Assembly (NCBI GenBank): GCA_944990035.1
Contig: CALYLX010000136.1
Location: forward strand, 930,001 to 994,000
Direction: 5' to 3'
Source of the DNA: Clitopilus passeckerianus
Taxonomy: Eukaryota > Basidiomycota > Agaricomycetes > Agaricales > Entolomataceae
DNA length: 64,000 bases
Part shown: positions 22,024 through 33,628 of the stretch, in pieces
Numbering within the stretch: position 1 is the first letter of the stretch
Layout of the letters: every line of letters starts with the position of its first letter
Notes under the pieces: model-generated
Databases searched by the model: none
Seen by the model: only the letters and a program-made list of their open reading frames with translations
Told to the model about the DNA's origin: nothing
Position numbers and translations under genes: made by a program

Positions 22024-23571
22024 ATGTCCGCTGTTCAATCTTCCACGGCTGCGCCCACCTCCGTCACTGAGACTCCGACTGCTCTACCCTCGGGCGGACA
22101 GGGCACTCCGAGCACTGGTGCTCAGGGACTCGATTCTTGGATCGAGAACTTCCGCAAGTATGAAGCTACGCTGGTATGTATACTTTCTGGTCTTAAGGAT
22201 TGCTTCGTCTTAATTCTACTTCCAGAAAGAGGTAACGAAGGCTACTGCAGAAACCAAGTTCAAAGCTGAGCTGGACACCATTGAGCAATGTTAGTCTCAT
22301 CTGTCTCTGAATTGGCGATAAGCTGACTCGGATCATCCCTAGGGTACAAGGTGCTGAATGAACCCGAACGGACTGCGTCCGTCTACACTCTCCTTTTGCA
22401 TTCCAATCAAGATCAGATTCAGTTCTACATTTCCGTGCTGCAACAGATGGCGAAATCTGATGCTGGAAAGGCTGAAACGAAAACTGAGGAAGGTGAGCTT
22501 AAGAATCATTACTGAAGAACCAAACAGGAATACTCATCACTACAACCAGCTTCCACCACTCCCGTGAACTCTGCCAAGTTGAAGTCCGGCGCACGTCGTC
22601 CTCCGACTTTGGACCTACCTGAGCTTGGTGACCCCACTACTCCCACCGGCAAAGAAGCGCCGACCTTCCCTCCCACCGATGCCTCCAAGAACCGTTTGGC
22701 TAGCCTCCGCGGTAGTAGCATTGAAGGTAGCGAACAATCTGAAGGCATTGCTGGGCTTCCCGGCCTTGGCATGATGAGCCCATACCATCTCAACATGATC
22801 GCTAATGCTGGGCTCTCCAAAGAAGCCCAATTGCTTGCCGTTCAACTGATCATGAGCGGCATTGTTCAACCCACCGGTGCTCCCGTCTCTGCCCAAGCTG
22901 GTCCCAAAGGCAAGAAGCCCGCTCTCAACGATCCCAAGAGCTGGCGCACTCCCACCAGCGCCAAGTACCCTGGAAGTGCGTTGAGGACTGGTGGTCTTCG
23001 TGCGGCTGCCTTGAAGAGCGCAGGTATCAAGAATGGCAATCTCCCCAGCGCTAGCCTCCCGAGCGCCAGCCTTCCCAGTGCTGGTCTTCAAAGCGCTGGT
23101 TTGGACAGTCCTTCGGTTGCTACTCCTCGTGAGGAGGACTTCAAACCCGAGATGCTGGACGACATTCCCGGTTGGCTGAGGACCTTGAGGTTGCACAAGT
23201 ATACCTCCTGTTTCGACGGACTCCCCTGGCAAGAGATGGTGGTCCTGGATGACGCCACTCTTGAAGCCAAGGGTGTTGCTGCTCTCGGTGCTCGAAGGCG
23301 CCTTCTGAGGACCTTTGAATTCGTTCGCAGAAGGATGGGCATGGAGTCTTCCGAGGATGGTGCTAACAGCGCAACCCCTACCACGAGCACGCTCCCCAAG
23401 CCCGCTGAGGGTAACACCGAGGTTAGCACTGTTCCTAAGAGTGCTGCACCCTTGTCTAAACTTTCTATTACCTCCCCGGTCTTTGTCCCATCATTCGATC
23501 GTGCTCCTCAGAGTGCTACACCCACTGTAACTGATCCCGAACCTGATAACGCTACTATTAAGACCGAGTAG
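22024..23571 (+). CDS. VTS1: Vts1-like SAM-domain RNA-binding protein
   Basis: Post-transcriptional regulator; yeast Vts1 and animal Smaug bind CNGG-loop hairpins through a SAM domain and recruit Ccr4-Not. Start MSAVQSSTAAPTSVTETPTA at 22024. The N-terminal part has the conserved helix SWIENFRKYEATL ... KFKAELDTIEQWYKVLNEPE with three short introns, then RTASVYTLLLHSNQDQIQFY. A long low-complexity middle follows, with GLGMMSPYHLNMIANAGLSK. The SAM domain is near the C-terminus: MLDDIPGWLRTLRLHKYTSC, GLPWQEMVVLDD, LGARRRLLRTFEFVRRR, with the basic ARRR patch that contacts RNA in Vts1. The tail ends ATIKTE. Codons are GC-rich with strong pyrimidine third positions, suggesting good expression. 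Confidence 0.93.
23039..23107 (+). repeat. Short tandem pentapeptide-coding repeat in VTS1
   Basis: Four imperfect 15-bp units encode SASLP, SASLP, SAGLQ and SAGLD, with a degenerate unit upstream (SAGIK). Units differ by synonymous changes, so this is an old expansion. It lies in the disordered linker before the SAM domain. Confidence 0.7.
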
Positions 23572-23935
23572 AGCATGACACTTTCTGTTGTACATACATG
23601 TAGTTTGGCTGGAATGCATTATACCTTTCTGAAACCTTACACCTTGAGCAGGGAAACGTTGAATTCACTTACGTTTGATGCCGAAGAGTGCCTGGTGATA
23701 CTGATACCGTAATGAAGGGCGACCCTGCAGAATCCCGGCGAATGTCAAGCTTCGGTGACTAGTGGTAAGCAACCTCTTTGGATGCACATCCACCACGACC
23801 TCGGTCGCCGCCTCCACCCTCCCACACAATTTGGGCTTCACGTGTTTCTACCTAGCACAACGCGCTACCTGGCAATCTAATACCACCTTTACCTGGATCC
23901 CATCAGTCAGTGCACGGTGGACTGACATTTGAGTG
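23572..23935. other. Intergenic, VTS1 terminator and RhoGAP promoter
   Basis: 364 bp with no open frame of interest. Pyrimidine-rich stretches near 23800-23910 may be the leader of the following gene. Confidence 0.4.
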
Positions 23936-26900
23936 ATGATCGCACCAGTCGACAAAGCGACACGGACGCAAAAAAACGCACAACTCCAGGCAAATCCCAA
24001 TAACCAAGTAACCCAAGGTGTTTCGGCACCAATAAATGGTCAAGGAGACTCGGACAACTCTGCAAAGGCATATGGAACGGCTTCCAGCTCGAGTTCTAGC
24101 AACGGGGAAGCAGCATGGGGATCTCAGTTTTGGGTCACTATAGTTGATCCGCAGGTGCGTGGAATTGAGCTCTCTTGCGCTCGGTATAGTGCTCTGACAA
24201 TCGACGCGTCTTCACGCGATCTCAGAGCCAGACCCAGTTTTATGCCTGCCCTGCTACTGGCCAAGTCAGTTGGGATCCACCTGTGGGGAATTTTGTGTAA
24301 GTATATCACCAATGTTCTTGATGAAAATGCACGGCTCATGCTTCCTCTTTGGATCCCTAAAGCTTACCTCCGAGTGATGCTGGAGAGTGGTGGGAGCTCA
24401 GTGACGACTCTCGAGGGGGTATTTCATACTACTACCATACGAAGACTGGCGATACCCAATGGGAGCGGCCGGATGGTTTCGTGATACCTTTGAGCGCCAT
24501 TCAGGTCAGACCGTTTCGTCTAATCCGATCTCATAGCCTTCATTCAAGCTCTTGACAGAACACGACATTGGGAAGACGTCTTTCGTCTCGCTTCTCTCAA
24601 GCGTTTGATAATCTAGACCTCTCCGTCGATGAATTTGGCTTCCGTCAGTCCTATCGCCCAGCCAAAGCTGCAGGCACCCAAAGACAGCTTCCTTCAACCA
24701 TTTCAGAGGAGCAAGAAAATGGCAAAAGTCCCTCGACAGAACCACGTATACAGATAACCCGATCTGGTGCTAGGTCGTCAATGTCAAGGCCTGCTATGAT
24801 TGAGCCGAAATTAACTCCCATACCAGGCTCTGAGGCTTCCGACCAACACTCTTCTGCCTCTTCGCATAAGAGCGCATCTCCACCGGCGTCACCAACATCG
24901 GCTCGATCGGTGAACGGAGAAAGAGAAGTCGATGTAAGGCAAGACTCCAAATTGGCCATACCACAAGCTCGCTCGGATACCAACCTACGCAACCGTGCTA
25001 GATCGACAACTAATGTTCCGTACAACCAGCAGCCACAAAACCTCAATGCGGTTGCTCAAAGGATCACTGCATCGGTCTCGGACAGTGGACATGCCCCTAG
25101 CCCCAAACCCCTACTATCAGATCCTCAGTCTCGTCAGATAGGCCCATAACAACTAGCGCCACCCACACTAATGGTACCTCCAAGGGGTCCTGTTTACGAA
25201 GCCAGGAGACCTCCCCTCAGATACCCCCCAGGTCTCCTCGATTCCAGAATGCCCCTCAAGTGCCCACTGTTGGTGGGAAAGTGATTAGCGGTCCGATCCC
25301 TAATCATGGTGAGCATTCGTTATTCTGTTTCAACGACTCCTTCTCACGTCTTCCACCTGAAGCTGCCACGGTGGAGATGGGCCCCGTCAAGAACCGTGCT
25401 ACTGGTGGACCCATCTTTGTCCAATCTCGAGTTGCTCCTGTTGTTGATTCCCGCCTTCCCGCCTCGGCGAATTCAGGGTGGGTGTACACGAACCTCAGAT
25501 AATGCCTCTGGCATACTCATCTCCGTCTCACACAGAAAATATCCAATCTTACCCGTCGAGCTAGCCTCGGATATCCAGCAGTTTTCAGAAACGGAGTTTG
25601 CCAAACAATACTTCTCTTCACATCGGACAGGGTTCATTTTCAAGCGACGCGTCCCCGTTGACCAGGTCATGTCATGGCAGAAGGTACTTTGCCTCTTTCC
25701 TCCGATCACATTGGCACTTGAATGAGATTCCTTAGGCCCCGATCAGCACACCATTGCTCACACTGAACAAAGCCTTGAATAAGAATGCCCTTAAGGCCTT
25801 TAGAATAATACAACTACTCATGGGTGACCGAGACCGAGAAAGAGGCGGAAACCGTGCTCTAGCAGAAAATGCAGGTGCCGCCAACTTCGTGAATGCTATG
25901 GCCATTCTCGAAGAAGAAAAGTGGCTATTGGCAGAAGGCCTGAGTCATGGCGAACTTCGAGACGAGATTTTCTGCCAGCTCATGAAACAGTTGACAGGCA
26001 ATCCCAACCCGTATGTCCATCGAACATCGCCTTGTCAATCACCAAATACTTACTAACCATTGATAGTGAGAGTGTCTTCAAAGGTTGGCAGGTCCTATGT
26101 GTCCTTCTAGTCACCTTCCCACCCTCCAAGAACTTCGAAACCTATTTATCGACATTCATTCAGCAACATACCAATAGATCTGAAGGCCGAGTTGACATCA
26201 TGGCCAAGTTCTGCCTAAGGAAGCTAGGATATATATCTAAGAAAGGCCCTAGAGGCAAACCACCAAATACAACTGAAATAGAGGCGGCCTCGGTTAGTTG
26301 ATTCTGCCTTGCATTTTTATCCTTGTACTGAACCTCTTCAGGATGCGGCCTTCCATCCTTCAACATTTGGAGAATCTCTCGACGCGATTATCCGTTTGCA
26401 AGAGAGAAAATACCCCGAACAGAAAGTTCCCATAATTCTCCCCTTCCTAGCCAATGGAATCCTTGCTCTTGGTGGCACGAAATCTGAAGGCATCTTCCGT
26501 GTCCCCGGGGACGGCGACGCAGTCAGCGACCTCAAATTGCGTATTGACCGAGGATACTATACAACCGACGGCGTCAACGATCCTTTTGTCCTCGCCTCGC
26601 TTATGAAGTTGTGGCTGCGTGAACTCTGTGATCCTCTAATTCCTGAAGAGATGTACAACGAATGCCTTACACAGGCAAAGGATCCCGACGCCTGCGTCAG
26701 CATCATTCAGCGGCTCCCAACCATTAACCGACGAGTAATCCTATTCGTTGTAAGCTTCCTGCAACTGTTCTTGGAAGACCGGATCCAAAGCATCACGAAG
26801 ATGACCCCTGCAAATTTGGCTCTGGTTATGGCGCCTAACCTGCTGCGATGCAACTCTGACTCCATGTCGGTAGTGTTCACGAATGCACAGTAAGCACTCG

Positions 26901-27086
26901 GAATCCTATCTCCAAAGCAGAACGCTGATTTACGGCCGTGATAGATACGAGCAGGTGTTCGTCTATCACCTTCTGTTGCATCTTCGATGTGAGGAAGTGG
27001 ATCCTCATTATGTACCTCTACATGGTTTGAGTGCTGCTGACACCTCAGTAACCAAAAACCCTCGTGCTCGTCCGCGCCGACAGTAA
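23936..27086 (+). CDS. WW-MyTH4-RhoGAP protein
   Basis: GTPase-activating protein for a Rho-family GTPase, with cytoskeletal targeting domains. Two WW domains come first: one across an intron (SQTQFYACPATGQVSWDPP) and a second with GISYYYHTKTGDTQWERPDG. A Ser/Pro-rich linker follows. The MyTH4 domain covers KAFRIIQLLMGDRDRERGG to LRDEIFCQLMKQLTGNPNP and FKGWQVLCVLLVTFPPSK. The RhoGAP domain has the arginine finger in SEGIFRVPGDGDAVSDLKLR and the conserved MTPANLALVMAPNLLRCNSD. Domain order matches animal ARHGAP39/Vilse. It ends ARPRRQ, TAA 27084-27086. Around 25080-25140 the frame must change: either a 53-nt intron with a weak donor (25085-25137) or a missing base. A second uncertain stretch is 25310-25530. 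Tail-to-tail with the Mtf2-like gene. Confidence 0.9.
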
Positions 27087-27455
27087 ATGTCCATCAAGCT
27101 TAATTCCTTCCTTGAACTTTTTCACTTGCGCTACCTCGTGATACCTTTTCCTACTAATTTCTCATTTCCGATTGTCGATACCTTTGTATCCAGATTCTGA
27201 TTTATCCTTTCATCGCTCAAAGATGTTCAGTATTAAACAAATTATTAGTCTAGTCTTGTATAATGGATGCAATCTGTGGTTTGGAAAAGTGTGGTGTATG
27301 TCAAGATTTGAGCCCAAACGATCGTCCTTTCCGAAGTTTAGCGCCTGCTTCATTTCCATCTCCCCACTGGTTGAATCCCCAGTCGTCATCTTGTTGATCT
27401 TCTAGTGGAGAAGTTTTCCAGAAGTCCCAATTAGGCTTCTGTCTGGCAGAGGGAT
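27087..27455. other. Convergent 3' intergenic region
   Basis: 369 bp between the stop codons of the RhoGAP (+) and Mtf2-like (-) genes, AT-richer than the flanks. It should hold both polyadenylation regions; nothing else seen. Confidence 0.4.
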
Positions 27456-28575
27456 TCAGGGGTGGACGTCTGGAACCGACGAAGGTGTACTCCTCGATTT
27501 TAGCGAGTAGTTCCCAAGTTTCTCCGCCACTGAATTCAGATTCTTCCGCCCAAAGACTCTGCTCTGCAACCCCCTACGAACCGACTCGATAATTCTGCGT
27601 GTTTGGCCATCAACCTTGACAACATTTGTCCTCATTTCTTCTAGCGCCTGCCGTATACTTTCGAGGTCACGGAAACAGTCCCAATAGGTCTGTATGACTT
27701 CATTGTAAACCTGTGTTGTGCATCCGAAGACGTAGGACGCAATGGAAAGGGAACGGGCGTGATTGAACATGGCCAGAGCCAGATGTGGATCCCCATACTT
27801 TTCTCGGAAGGTTTTGATGAGGCGGGAAAGTAGGTGAGGGTATGTCGGTGGTTGCAGGACTGGAAGCTCGGTCATTGAGCCGGGTGAAGTGGAATTGGAT
27901 ATGGCCTCCCTGGCCTCCTTCTCCAACCGCTGGGATTCACCGAAGATTTCTTTTGTGGCCCATTGTAGCAACTCTTGGTCCGTGGCACAAGTATCCATGG
28001 CTTCTATTTGGCGGTCTAGAGCTTCATTTGTCGACCTTGAGACCTTCAGACTGCGTGGATATTTGCGCAGCCTGCCGATTAAGTCGTCTACGGCACCTCT
28101 ACCGACGCCGACACTTGGATCGTAAGCCGGCGCTGCATTCGCGCTTTTCTCGTGTGCGTTAACTGCGCTGAAAATCATTTCAAACATTTCGTTAAATGCG
28201 TTCGATTCTCGCGCGGTCATAGCTTGTCGAGGTGGTTGGCGTATCGACGAATCGGCAAAAGGCTTGCCTCCTTGGACCTTGCCAGTTGCAGAGGCATTGT
28301 CAAGCCCATTGAAAAAGTCCCATGCAGACGCCCTCTCAGAGAATATGTTGTCATTGCTGGGTCTAGAAGCTTGTTAGTTCTAAGTGAAGGAACGTTGCGG
28401 GAGAACCACATACGCTGACGCTGCACTGGTCCCCACAAAACGTCTTCCGTCTCTGAAGACTGAATGGCATGATGGGCAGCGCCTCACAAACGATTGCAAT
28501 ATTTGTCGAGCTATATGACACGTTTGTTTGAGCTATCTGACGGTTTATAGAAAGCAAAGAATGCATACTGGACAT
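27456..28575 (-). CDS. MTF2: Mtf2-like mitochondrial protein
   Basis: Mitochondrial RNA maturation/translation factor; yeast Mtf2/Nam1 supports processing of mitochondrial mRNAs and binds the mitochondrial RNA polymerase. The first coding exon is just ATGTCCA (28575-28569); after a 58-nt intron with GTATGC donor the chain reads MSTRQILQSFVRRCPSCHSV, an arginine-rich, acid-free targeting sequence. The next intron joins GTSAASA to PSNDNIFSERASAWDFFNGL. The main exon contains ESNAFNEMFEMIFSAV and the Mtf2 C-terminal block FNHARSLSIASYVFGCTTQV, YNEVIQTYWDCFRDLESIRQ and VVKVDGQTRRIIESVRR. It ends PSSVPDVHP. Length about 340 residues. Confidence is high for the family, moderate for the tiny first exon. 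Confidence 0.87.
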
Positions 28576-28650
28576 TGCGAGTAAACGTACAGGACGTAGT
28601 AGTAGCAATACAGTGACACAAATGGCATTATGTAAGAAAAAATCATAAAA

Positions 28651-31022
28651 TCAATCTCTATGCGCGATCTTCACGTTCAGCGGCAAATTCTCCCCCTCGA
28701 GCTGCTGCCCCTCAAGAGTCGGTAACATTACAAGGCAGGCTTCTCTTCGCAATTTGCTTATGTCTGGAGTAAGGGACAGTTCGAAGTTATTGACAATCGC
28801 AACCGTCATCGCCTGAACTTCATGAACAGCAAAACGCCATCCAATGCAAGTTCTCACCCCTCCTGCGAAAGCCAATCTGGATCATTCAAGCGTATAAGTG
28901 GCTGTCGCAATTTGTTTCTATGGCAGTCCTCACAGATTCCCATATACGCCGAGTGTTGGACCTTTCTTACCCTCGTTTTCTCTGAACCATCGCTCAGGGT
29001 TGAACGAGTCGGCATCGTCCCCAAATACTTCTCTATTACTATCGCCGATGTCAGATGCCTATCGTTTTGGTATTCCAGTAATCTTACCGCTGGTAACCTG
29101 CGATTGAGAGTATGACCTTGGTGCCTTTGCCGACCGGCAGTTCATGTATGACTTCCCCGTGGTGGCTTTGATGGGGGTCGACAGTGGCAGGACTACGTCG
29201 TTGGCGGCTTCACGGTAGTTTTGATACAAGGCAGGATGAAAACGCATTGACTCCTAACGGGAGACTATGCTTAGCCCTGTCCGTTTTGCCCCTTGGTTCG
29301 TTGACACACCTTGATCACAGCGGTGAGGTAAGAAAGGTTCTCGAAGTCATTGGCAGTAAATTCTGAGGAATGACGACCAAGCCTCTCTTCTGCAGCACGT
29401 ATTTCTGTCCGGAGCTTGTCTTGTACGCTTTGGTGACGAGCCAGTTCTAGCAATATCCAGCACATAGTTGTCGCACTCGTTTCATGCCCAGCAAGGAGGA
29501 TCGTTCTGGTCATCAAATTAGTCTTCGAGGGGTCCAAAGAAGTGAATAATATTATACCTCACCTCATCTGAGCCAACATCTCCTCCTCAGTAAGTCGAGT
29601 GTCCCATTCTCGGAAGCATTTGCTTTAACTAACCCGTTTTGAATTACTGAATTATTAATTGATTGTTCAGTAGGCGGCCCTTACCAAGTAAACTCATGAT
29701 ATCCTTGCTCCCCTTGCCTTGCAAAAGCGCGTCGGACTTGTTCGAAACCAGTCCCCTTGTCACAACATTAGCAAGATCAGCCGTGTGGCGGGCATGAACG
29801 AGGTTCCTCCTTTGAGAATATTTCGACATTAATTGAAGAACCCAGATTGGCAAGATTGTTTGCATAAAAATAGTCGACTTGGATGGCGAGCCAAGCGTGT
29901 CAGCCCTACACCATTAATACAAACATCAGCAACGCCACCAAAGGAATATCTAAATTGACACTGACATAAGACCAAGGTATGCCTTCATAAACTCGTTATC
30001 TGATTCTGCAAGAGCGCCGAAGTGGATGTCGAAGGCAGCTATGGCAAGAAACATCTTAGCGCTCAAGTAGATCACTAAATTGAATAATATTCTTCACCTT
30101 CACCAACAGCATCCATGGTAGTCCGAGAAAGCCATGGAGATACATTAATTGGCGCAGACTGGTCCTTCGTGCTTGCCAGTATATCAGTCCAGTAGCCGAC
30201 AAGCTAATATTGTCCCCCTTTAGCACTGGCACAGAACCGAGATACTGGAGATGCGATTACCTCGGAAGCCGTTTTCTGGAATATAGGAACGTAGGCCCGC
30301 GCCTCTGGAGCTAGCACATACAGGATGAATGATTAGTCCGACCTCGAGGCTTGAATTAACTTCGATTCGATACATACCTCCAAAGCCAGGCAGCATCACC
30401 TTGCGTTGACGTTTATGAATATCACCTTCACACGGGTGCATTCGGTATTTTGTCGCAGTCAAGGTTCCAACAGCACCCACCATCTGCCCAGAGCAAGCCA
30501 CGTCCCATGAGGACACGCGATATCTCTGTTCTTTCGCTCCATTTCAGGAAGCCATATCCTATAATTCGCCGGTCATGCCGAAATAAGCTCGAGCCACTCT
30601 CAAGGCGGGGCGGTTTCGCTCACCTGAAGTATGGAAAATGTATTGGAGGGCTTTGGGGTCTGAAATAAGCAGGCGGTCCTCCTACATCCGACGGGCCGCC
30701 AGTTACCGACCGCATATATCCAGGCCTAACTGCATGCGCTCACCCCAAATGGTCCTTTGACGCGTACAACGTCGCCATAAAGCCGTTGATACTTGAAGTC
30801 CGGCTCTCCAGCTTGGCTCTGGAAGATCTCAAGGAGATTTCCTGTGAGGAATGACACTTTGAATCGTTGTTTGTTCAAGCCATGAGACCGTTACGTACCT
30901 AGCCAGAATGACTCTGGCTCCGGACCGGGAACATGAGAGATAGAGATCTTCTTGGACCAGCGATAGAGAATGACAGCGAGAGCGATGAGAGTCAGTAGCA
31001 CAGCGGACTCGGAAGACACCAT
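28651..31022 (-). CDS. Cytochrome P450 monooxygenase
   Basis: Microsomal heme-thiolate monooxygenase. Start MVSSESAVLLTLIALAVILY, an N-terminal membrane anchor, then a proline hinge (VPGPEPESFWLG). Motifs in order: I-helix oxygen-binding LLAGHETSATTMCWILLELA; K-helix ESMR, formed across an intron, with RFHPALYQN; PERF block FNPERWF; and heme loop FAGGVRTCIGW with the ligand Cys. The C-helix region reads DIHKRQRKVMLPGFG. More than ten short introns. It ends VKIAHRD at 28651. It belongs to the large basidiomycete CYP group with GHETSATT; clan and substrate cannot be set from sequence. No other biosynthetic genes flank it, so it is not part of an obvious cluster. Confidence 0.92.
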
Positions 31023-31638
31023 CTTAAAGTGTTCCACGCGGGAAAACGAGTGAGGAGTCAAACAGTAGTAGCCCAAAGATGCACGTTGCTATTATATAGC
31101 AGACGTGTCCGAGTTGGATGTGTAGGTGTGGTCGAAGATGAGCTTTAAGTAGGTTCCGGTTCCCAGGTTGATTGTGCGTTCTAGATGCACCGATATAACG
31201 GTGGACTGTCTTCGAAGCTTCAAGTGAGGTCTGAGGGCTGCAAGACACGCGTTCCCCTAGTGGCTCACACTACTGTGGGGTTTTATACTTTGAAGACGCA
31301 TTAATATATTAAGCGCACCAACCGATCGCATTATGCAGGATCTAGGTGATCTCTCAGACATCCACGTTTATGGGCTTCCAAGGAACTAGCGGTGATAGGT
31401 GAAGCAGCATTGCTATTCCGTTGATGTCGATGAGAAAGCGTGAGCATCTGACACACTAACATCATCTATTGTCCCATTCGGACTTTAAGACATAAATAGT
31501 TTTTCCAAGGATAATCCTTTTATCCAAGCAGAGAGAGGAAAGGCGAGGCAGGGTTTGATTAGAGGTGGACGGTCTATGGTATCCGAGTAGTGAGCTGTAA
31601 GATAAGAAACGAGACGGAAGTTGTATTTCTATCGACTA
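31023..31638 (-). other. Intergenic, P450 promoter region
   Basis: 616 bp between the P450 start and the end of the BTB gene. Contains the TATA element above and a second AT-rich patch at about 31270-31310 (TTAATATATTAAG). No coding frame supported. Confidence 0.45.
31092..31098 (-). promoter_or_regulatory. TATA box of the P450 gene
   Basis: On the minus strand TATATAA lies about 70 bp before the ATG at 31022, which fits a fungal TATA element. Confidence 0.5.
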
Positions 31639-32976
31639 TCAAACTTCCTCCAAATCTGGTTGCCAGGCTTTATCACGGTTATGCTGTTCAACCAACAAAT
31701 CTGTCCACCCTTCATATCCAAAATTCCGCGGTAATTGCTTCCAAACAGTCTTAGATGCTTGATCCATGTCCTTCCGTAGCTCCGCCATGCAATACTTGCA
31801 TAAATGCCTGTTCAAGGCGACCAGGGCGGGGTCGCTGAACCTGACAAAGAGGCAGTCAGCCGTCTCATCCAGAAAGCCAGATTTGATGAGCTGTAGGTAG
31901 AGCCGGAGGAGATAATGGAAACACGTTGCCCCGCTAGGTCCAGGATGGTTGGGGCATTTGTCCGATGGGTATGAATGCATCTTGCCGTCTTCAGTGAGGT
32001 TCGAAAAAAACCCGAACGCCTCCCGCTGACGAATTTTCCGAAGGTTTCCTACGAGCGAAATCAGCTCGAGTACTATATGCCTGGGTAGTTCTTCCAAGGT
32101 CCCGTCTGGTCGAGGGACGCCGTTGACGATGTCGGCGTAAGAGAACTGGGCGGCTTGATAGTACGACATTGGCTTAAGAGCAATTATGCGGTAGTCGTCA
32201 AAGGCTTTGATTGCCTGGAAGACGTGAAGTTTGGCAAATGTCGCCTTCTCGTTAGTGGCAAGACCAAGAATTTTGGGTTTAACTTTGGGGTCAGGTACGG
32301 ATTCGCCGGATGGGAAGATGTACGAGAGGGCCTCGATTGCAGCATTTTGGACCGCAAACATGTCGAGTTTGTGACCGATATGAAGAAATGCTATTGAAGC
32401 GGGCCAATGCACCTGAGGAGAATCCTCCTTCTCGGGGTCTAGAAATGTAACAAGGAAGCTATGTATCGAGGTCAGATGTAGCAGAAAGATCATCGATGGA
32501 AAAACTCACAATCTTTCATATATAAAGGCAAGTAACCATTCGGCCTCCTGGGTATCGTCAAGTAGGTCGGGTAACTCGAGGACCGGGAGACCATCGATAT
32601 AATCCTCAGGATTGGGGGACACCATCTCGGAGGAGAGCAAGTGTTCCAGCATGCCCCCCATCGATGTGAGTTTCTTACGGTGTACACGGAACAAGGTCTT
32701 ATCAGCTTTGAGGATAAGATCTGCCCCTGGGAACCAAAACTTGCGGCTGCGAATCAGGCCCTCGGGGAGTGGCGCAGCTTTGGGTTTGGGAAGAGGCTTG
32801 GCCTTAGATGGGCGGCATTTCTTGCGTGGCTTACTAGCTGGAAGAGATGGCGTCGAAGCCTGATGCTCTACAGAGACTTTAGCACGTTTGACCTGTTTGG
32901 GTGGAGATTGGGAGTTGTTGTTGAGTTCAGACGAATCGCCTTCGCGTTCTTTCCGCTTGGAGGTTGTGTTTGCCAT
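31639..32976 (-). CDS. BTB/POZ domain protein
   Basis: Start MANTTSKRKEREGDSSELNN at 32976. The first 70 residues are basic and disordered, with likely nuclear-localisation clusters (SKRKERE, KPRKKCRPSKAK). Then a BTB/POZ fold as in many basidiomycete proteins: RKFWFPGADLILKADKTLFR, VHRKKLTSMGGMLEHLLSSE, DGLPVLELPD, EWLLAFIYER; an intron near 32490 follows, and the chain continues FLDPEKEDSPQVHWP and FLHIGHKLDMFAVQNAAIEA. The C-terminal half (PMSYYQAAQFSYADIV, GATCFHYLLRLYLQLI) has CxxC/HC pairs (LNRHLCKYCMAEL) but no domain I can name. Such proteins often mediate dimerisation or Cul3 binding; nothing here decides it. Divergent from the DMAC1-like gene. Confidence 0.85.
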
Positions 32977-33165
32977 GATGATGGGCGTAATTGCGAGGCG
33001 GGGCTTTACAAGGCAGCATACGGAGAGGCGCCTTATATGCAAGCTGAGGCGCTATTGTTCGGGCTTGCATTGTTCGCCAGAATCGAGAGTCATGGTTGGC
33101 CATGGGCCATCCTTGTTTTCCCAATTCGCTAAGGCACGTGATCCATTGCTTTCTCTTCTCAGGTC
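32977..33165. promoter_or_regulatory. Shared divergent promoter, BTB / DMAC1-like
   Basis: 189 bp between opposite start codons; no TATA element seen. Confidence 0.4.
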
Positions 33166-33486
33166 ATGTCCGACGCGTCAGAAGCTGCTGGCGAGAACAA
33201 AACAACGGCTCTGAGCTTGCCATCGAGAGGCCCTAGCCCGGGAGTTTACCACGATTGCTTGTCTTGTCGAATAATTGGGACAGCGACCCTATCAGGCACT
33301 GGAGCATACGCTATCTGGCAAGCACGCGCAGCTGCACCAGGGCCTCCTTGGCAGAAAAGAATAATGGCAGGTCTGGGTGTCGGTACGTCGCTTTCTTTAC
33401 CCCTAGAAGTTTGCTTTGAGCTGATTTGTACGTTGTTGTTGACAACAGCTCTTATAGCAGGAGGTGTTGCTCGATGGTACAAGTAA
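33166..33486 (+). CDS. Small DUF4536 (DMAC1/TMEM261-like) mitochondrial membrane protein
   Basis: A short protein of about 86 residues after splicing. Start MSDASEAAGENKTTALSLPS. The core CLSCRIIGTATLSGTGAYAI, with a C-x2-C pair and a glycine-rich helix, is characteristic of DUF4536. One intron (about 33384-33450) splits a codon; after it ALIAGGVARWYK completes the second helix and the protein ends at 33486. Human DMAC1 helps assemble the distal membrane arm of complex I; the same role in this fungus is an inference from family membership. Two predicted membrane helices, no presequence. Confidence 0.8.
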   Translation: MSDASEAAGENKTTALSLPSRGPSPGVYHDCLSCRIIGTATLSGTGAYAIWQARAAAPGPPWQKRIMAGLGVGTSLSLPLEVCFELICTLLLTTALIAGGVARWYK

Positions 33487-33628
33487 GGGATAGTTCCCTC
33501 ACCGGCGGTACGGTTCCAACAACATGTGGCCAAATTAATTCAAAATGTCGTATATGATACAGTTGTGTTGACATCGAGCCGAAGGGTGCTAAACGATAGT
33601 CCATTGCTAATCTAATATCAACTCAGGC

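Noticed and set aside
22615..23232. Open frame of 205 codons on the minus strand across VTS1
   Set aside because: Shadow of a GC-rich coding exon with strong codon bias; the plus frame has the SAM domain.
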